In this document: positions 7,039 through 9,490 of the stretch, one piece after another
Numbering within the stretch: position 1 is the first letter of the stretch
Layout: each line of letters begins with the position of its first letter
Notes under the pieces: generated by a model
The model's input: the letters and a program-made list of their open reading frames with translations, nothing else
What the model was told of the DNA's origin: nothing
The model's database searches: none
Translations under genes and position numbers: made by a program
Assembly: GCA_964530225.1 (NCBI GenBank)
Contig: CAZHBA010000001.1
Span: 1-9,490, forward strand
Reading direction: 5' to 3'
Length of the DNA: 9,490 bases
Source of the DNA: CAZHBA01 sp964530225
GTDB taxonomy: Bacteria; Pseudomonadota; Alphaproteobacteria; UBA6615

Positions 7039-8361
7039 ATGCCACGCCAGCTCCATCTAAATCTGTTCATTCAGTCACGAGGCCACCACGAGGCCTCATG
7101 GAACCATCCCGACGCATCGCCTGAGGCGCTGACGGACGTGCGCTACTACCAGGCCCTGGCGCAGCGCGCCGAAGCAGGTTTGTTCGATTCTATCTTCTTC
7201 GCCGATGTTCTAGCGTTGCCCGAGGACTTGGCGCGATCAGGTCGCATCTGGCTGGAGCCGGTGACGTTGCTGGCGGCGATCGCGGTAGCGACAGAACGCA
7301 TTGGCCTGATCGCAACGGCGTCGAGCACCTATTGGGAGCCGTTCAATCTCGCGCGACAGCTCGCCTCCATCGATCACATCAGCGACGGCCGCGCCGCCTG
7401 GAATATCGTCACCTCCTGGATGGGGTCCACCGCGAGAAATTTTGGCGATGACCGGAAGCTCAGCCTTGACGACCGTTACGTCCGAGCTGAAGAGTTCGTC
7501 CAAGTTGCCAAAGATCTGTGGGACAGTTGGGCCGACGACGCCGTGATTGACGATCACGAGAAGGGTGTTTACGCCCAGCCTGAGCGGATTCGCGCAATCG
7601 ACCATAACGGCGAATACTATGCCGTTGCCGGTCCGCTCAACCTGCCACGCTGCCCCCAAGGCCGACCAGTGCTGGTGCAAGCAGGCTCGTCCGACGCCGG
7701 CCGTGGCTTCGCCGCACGGCATGCCGATGCGGTCTTCACCGCGCACCAGAAGAAGGCGACGGCGCAAGAGTTCTATGCGGATATAAAGCGGCGCGTGGCG
7801 GCGGCGGGCCGCGCACGCGAACAGGTGCTGGTCTTGCCGGGCCTGAACCCGATGATCGGGTCGACCGAAGCCGAAGCGAAGCAAATGGTGCAGGAGCTCA
7901 ACGACAGCACCGATCCCGAGATCGGGCGCCGGACGCTGTCCAGCCGGTTCGGTGGCCACGACTTTTCACACCTGCAACTCGACGAACCGCTGACACTGGA
8001 CGACTTTCCTGACCCCGCCACCGTCGAGGCGTCGCGCAGCCGCGCGGAGATGGTAACTGGCTTGGTCCGAAGCGAAAGCGTCACCTTGCGCCAACTGCTC
8101 GTCCGCCTTGCCAGCGCGCGTGGCCACTTCACGATTGCGGGTACACCCGAGCAGGTCGCCGACCTGATCGAGGACTGGTACCAAGACGGCGCCGCAGATG
8201 GCTTCAACGTGATGCCGCCACTCTTCCCGACCATGCTCGACGCCTTCGCCGACCAGGTTATCCCAATTCTCCAGCAGCGTGGTCTCTTCCGCTCTGCATA
8301 TGAAGGCAGGACACTACGGGAGCATTACGGGCTGAAACGGCCCGTGGGGAAGTTTTGGTAA
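7039..8361 (+). CDS. NtaA/SnaA/DszA family FMN-dependent monooxygenase
   Basis: Two-component luciferase-fold monooxygenase, 440 residues, the usual full length for the nitrilotriacetate / dibenzothiophene-sulfone / pristinamycin group. These enzymes use FMNH2 from a separate reductase and oxygen to cleave C-N or C-S bonds or oxidise small heterocycles. Signs in the sequence: LHLNLF at the N-terminus with the ASWNHP segment, AGLFDSIFFAD, then TYWEPFNLARQLASIDHISDGRAAWNIVTSW (97-127), the family hallmark, usually TxNEPYNLAR...SGGRAGWNxVTS, and VLVQAGSSDAGRGFAARHAD later for flavin phosphate binding. Here the hallmark asparagine is tryptophan (W99) and SGGRAGW is SDGRAAW. No flavin reductase gene is adjacent. 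It is separated from the M20 gene by 687 bases and from the following gene by convergent orientation, so it seems to be its own transcript. Substrate unknown. Confidence 0.9.
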   Translation: MPRQLHLNLFIQSRGHHEASWNHPDASPEALTDVRYYQALAQRAEAGLFDSIFFADVLALPEDLARSGRIWLEPVTLLAAIAVATERIGLIATASSTYWEPFNLARQLASIDHISDGRAAWNIVTSWMGSTARNFGDDRKLSLDDRYVRAEEFVQVAKDLWDSWADDAVIDDHEKGVYAQPERIRAIDHNGEYYAVAGPLNLPRCPQGRPVLVQAGSSDAGRGFAARHADAVFTAHQKKATAQEFYADIKRRVAAAGRAREQVLVLPGLNPMIGSTEAEAKQMVQELNDSTDPEIGRRTLSSRFGGHDFSHLQLDEPLTLDDFPDPATVEASRSRAEMVTGLVRSESVTLRQLLVRLASARGHFTIAGTPEQVADLIEDWYQDGAADGFNVMPPLFPTMLDAFADQVIPILQQRGLFRSAYEGRTLREHYGLKRPVGKFW

Positions 8362-8379
8362 GAGAGAAGTCGTAAATAA

Positions 8380-8499
8380 CCCACCAACACATCCGGCGCA
8401 TCCAGCCAGCAGCGGCGACTTATCGCACGCTGTGAAGCTGACGGTCTATATCACCAACCGGCCTACCGCGAGCCCGTATACGCTGTGATCGCCGAGTAA
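8380..8499 (+). pseudogene. Possible C-terminal remnant of a lost gene
   Basis: In this 39-codon frame, without a start codon, the deduced end (ARCEADGLYHQP then AYREPVYAVIAE and stop) reads like an ordinary protein C-terminus with sensible composition, beginning right after an in-frame stop at 8377-8379. I do not recognise the family. It is too short to exclude chance. Confidence 0.2.
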
Positions 8500-8507
8500 T
8501 TCGGCCA

Positions 8508-8606
8508 TTATTCACCCGTGAGCACGGCGTTATCGGCGACGGCCTTGCGTCGGCGGCGCTCCTGGTTGAGATCGATGTAACCGCGGTTCTGCCCTAAACG
8601 GCCTAC
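8508..8606 (-). pseudogene. Possible C-terminal remnant, or frameshifted extension of the lyase gene
   Basis: On the minus strand, a frame overlapping the lyase stop codon but shifted relative to it reads GQNRGYIDLNQERRRRKAV, then ADNAVLTGE and stop (TAA at 8508-8510). It is protein-like and has no start codon. It may be the old C-terminus of the lyase gene displaced by a frameshift, or the end of another gene. It faces the plus-strand remnant, with 8 bases between the two stops. Family not recognised. Confidence 0.2.
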
Positions 8607-9490
8607 TCCGCCGCCGCCCTCGGCACCTGCAGGCCCGCCGCACCGGCGGTGCGCAGGCCGGCGACGTCGAGCGCTTCAGCGATGCGCGCGATCTCGGTCG
8701 CTGTCAGCTTGACCAGCGGCGGGCGCACCACCGCGACATCCTGGCGGCCGAGCAGAACCAGCGCTTCCTTCATGCGGTTGTGCATGTCGCCGAACGGGTC
8801 GCTGTAGAGCACCTGCGACGTGTGCCAGATGCGGTCGGCCAGCGCCTTGGCACTGGTGAGGTCTTCGGCCTGCACGGCGTTAAACAGCGCCACCTGCAGA
8901 TCGGCTATCACCGAGCCGGCGCCCGATAGCAGCCCATTGGCGCCCATCACCAGCGACGACATCAGCCACGCCGAGTTGGTCGACAGCACGTTGACTGGAC
9001 GTGGCAGCGATTGCAGTACCCTGATGTGGCGCTCGTGATTTTGTGGTGTCGACCAGTCCTTAACCGCCTTAACCGACGGAATGTCCTCGGTAATCTCTAC
9101 CAGTGTGTCGAGCGAATAGGCGGTTTCGTCAGCGTATTGGAAGACGATCAGCGGTAGATCGGTAGCGTCGGCGATGATCTTGAAATGGGTTAGCGCCATC
9201 TCCGGGCGGTGGCGCACGCCGCCCATGCGCATAGAATGAGGCGGGAAACACAACAGCGCCGAGGCGCCGCCAGCCTCGGCCATGCGCGCCAACCGCCCCG
9301 CTTCAAGGCTGCCATCGGCGTAAACACCATTAATCAGCGGCACTCGGTCACCAATCTCGTCGGCGGCGATATCGAGTACCTGCGTCTGCTCGTCGAAGGT
9401 GCAGGCGTGCACTTCCGAGGAGTGGCCGTTGACGGTGATCGCTGTGACGCCCGCTGTATTGGCAACGAACGAGAGATGGCGGCGGGTTTC
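8603..9490 (-). CDS. Dihydrodipicolinate synthase superfamily protein (5'-partial)
   Basis: Class I lyase/aldolase of the DapA/NanA superfamily, cytoplasmic, expected to form a Schiff base with a 2-oxo acid. The frame is open through the window edge, with 26 further codons before the GTG at 9412. Those read FVANTAGVTAITVNGHSSEV, the start of the barrel, so the GTG is internal. Counting from it: FQY (91-93) supplies the active-site tyrosine Y93, and AVKDW (116-120) supplies the probable Schiff-base lysine K118, 25 residues on, close to the Tyr133-Lys161 spacing of E. coli DapA. SGAGSVIADL (163-172) matches the SGxGN region. FQY in place of YNxP argues against true DapA and for a catabolic member such as a sugar-acid or aromatic hydratase-aldolase relative. 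The C-terminus (RTAGAAGLQVPRAAAE) is low in complexity. Neighbours give no clear substrate; the upstream gene is outside the window. Confidence 0.85.
   Translation of the reverse strand, partial: ETRRHLSFVANTAGVTAITVNGHSSEVHACTFDEQTQVLDIAADEIGDRVPLINGVYADGSLEAGRLARMAEAGGASALLCFPPHSMRMGGVRHRPEMALTHFKIIADATDLPLIVFQYADETAYSLDTLVEITEDIPSVKAVKDWSTPQNHERHIRVLQSLPRPVNVLSTNSAWLMSSLVMGANGLLSGAGSVIADLQVALFNAVQAEDLTSAKALADRIWHTSQVLYSDPFGDMHNRMKEALVLLGRQDVAVVRPPLVKLTATEIARIAEALDVAGLRTAGAAGLQVPRAAAE

Noticed and set aside
6766..7056. Two overlapping minus-strand frames upstream of the FMN monooxygenase
   Set aside because: No motif, no ribosome binding site, unlike the neighbours in composition, and they overlap the next gene's start; I could not support either as a gene.
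7237..7959. Minus-strand open frame of 240 codons
   Set aside because: Long, but entirely antisense to the FMN monooxygenase, with arginine/histidine-rich shadow composition.
8329..8356. Hairpin GGGC-TGAAACG-GCCC followed by TTTT as terminator of the FMN monooxygenase
   Set aside because: It lies inside the coding sequence, the stem is four bases, and the T-run is nine bases away.

Overview
The window looks like accessory, catabolic chromosome from a moderately GC-rich (by eye about 60%) proteobacterium, probably an uncultured or environmental lineage. This is judged from codon use, closely packed genes and the protein families present; no rRNA, tRNA, phage or conjugation gene was seen. I recognise six protein genes. 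The first and last are cut by the window edges.

Left block (1-4899): a cobalamin/iron-sulfur reductive dehalogenase (RdhA-type, + strand, 5' end missing) converges on a two-gene minus-strand operon. The operon reads FAD-dependent aryl-CoA hydroxylase first, then benzoate-CoA-ligase-family enzyme, with only 13 bases between them. Together they suggest a route for a halogenated aromatic acid: reductive removal of halogen, CoA activation, then ring hydroxylation of the CoA thioester (salicylyl-CoA 5-hydroxylase / 2-aminobenzoyl-CoA monooxygenase type). The family calls are firm; the linked pathway is inference.

Middle (4900-6351): a 60-base divergent promoter region separates the aryl-CoA hydroxylase from an M20-family zinc amidohydrolase. 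That gene has no visible Shine-Dalgarno and a -10-like box only six bases before its ATG, so it may be leaderless.

Right block (6352-9490): a 687-base stretch without a convincing gene holds two sets of short repeats and a perfect palindrome, perhaps the scar of a mobile element and/or regulatory DNA. Then come an NtaA/SnaA/DszA-type FMNH2-dependent monooxygenase (+), a 241-base gap that may hold two decayed gene ends, and a dihydrodipicolinate-synthase-superfamily lyase/aldolase (-, start outside the window). No flavin reductase, transcription regulator, transporter or rdhB membrane anchor lies in the window.

The most notable item is the dehalogenase. Its sequence contains two tandem copies of the cobalamin-binding-type domain; the first lacks all iron-sulfur ligands and the second carries both clusters.
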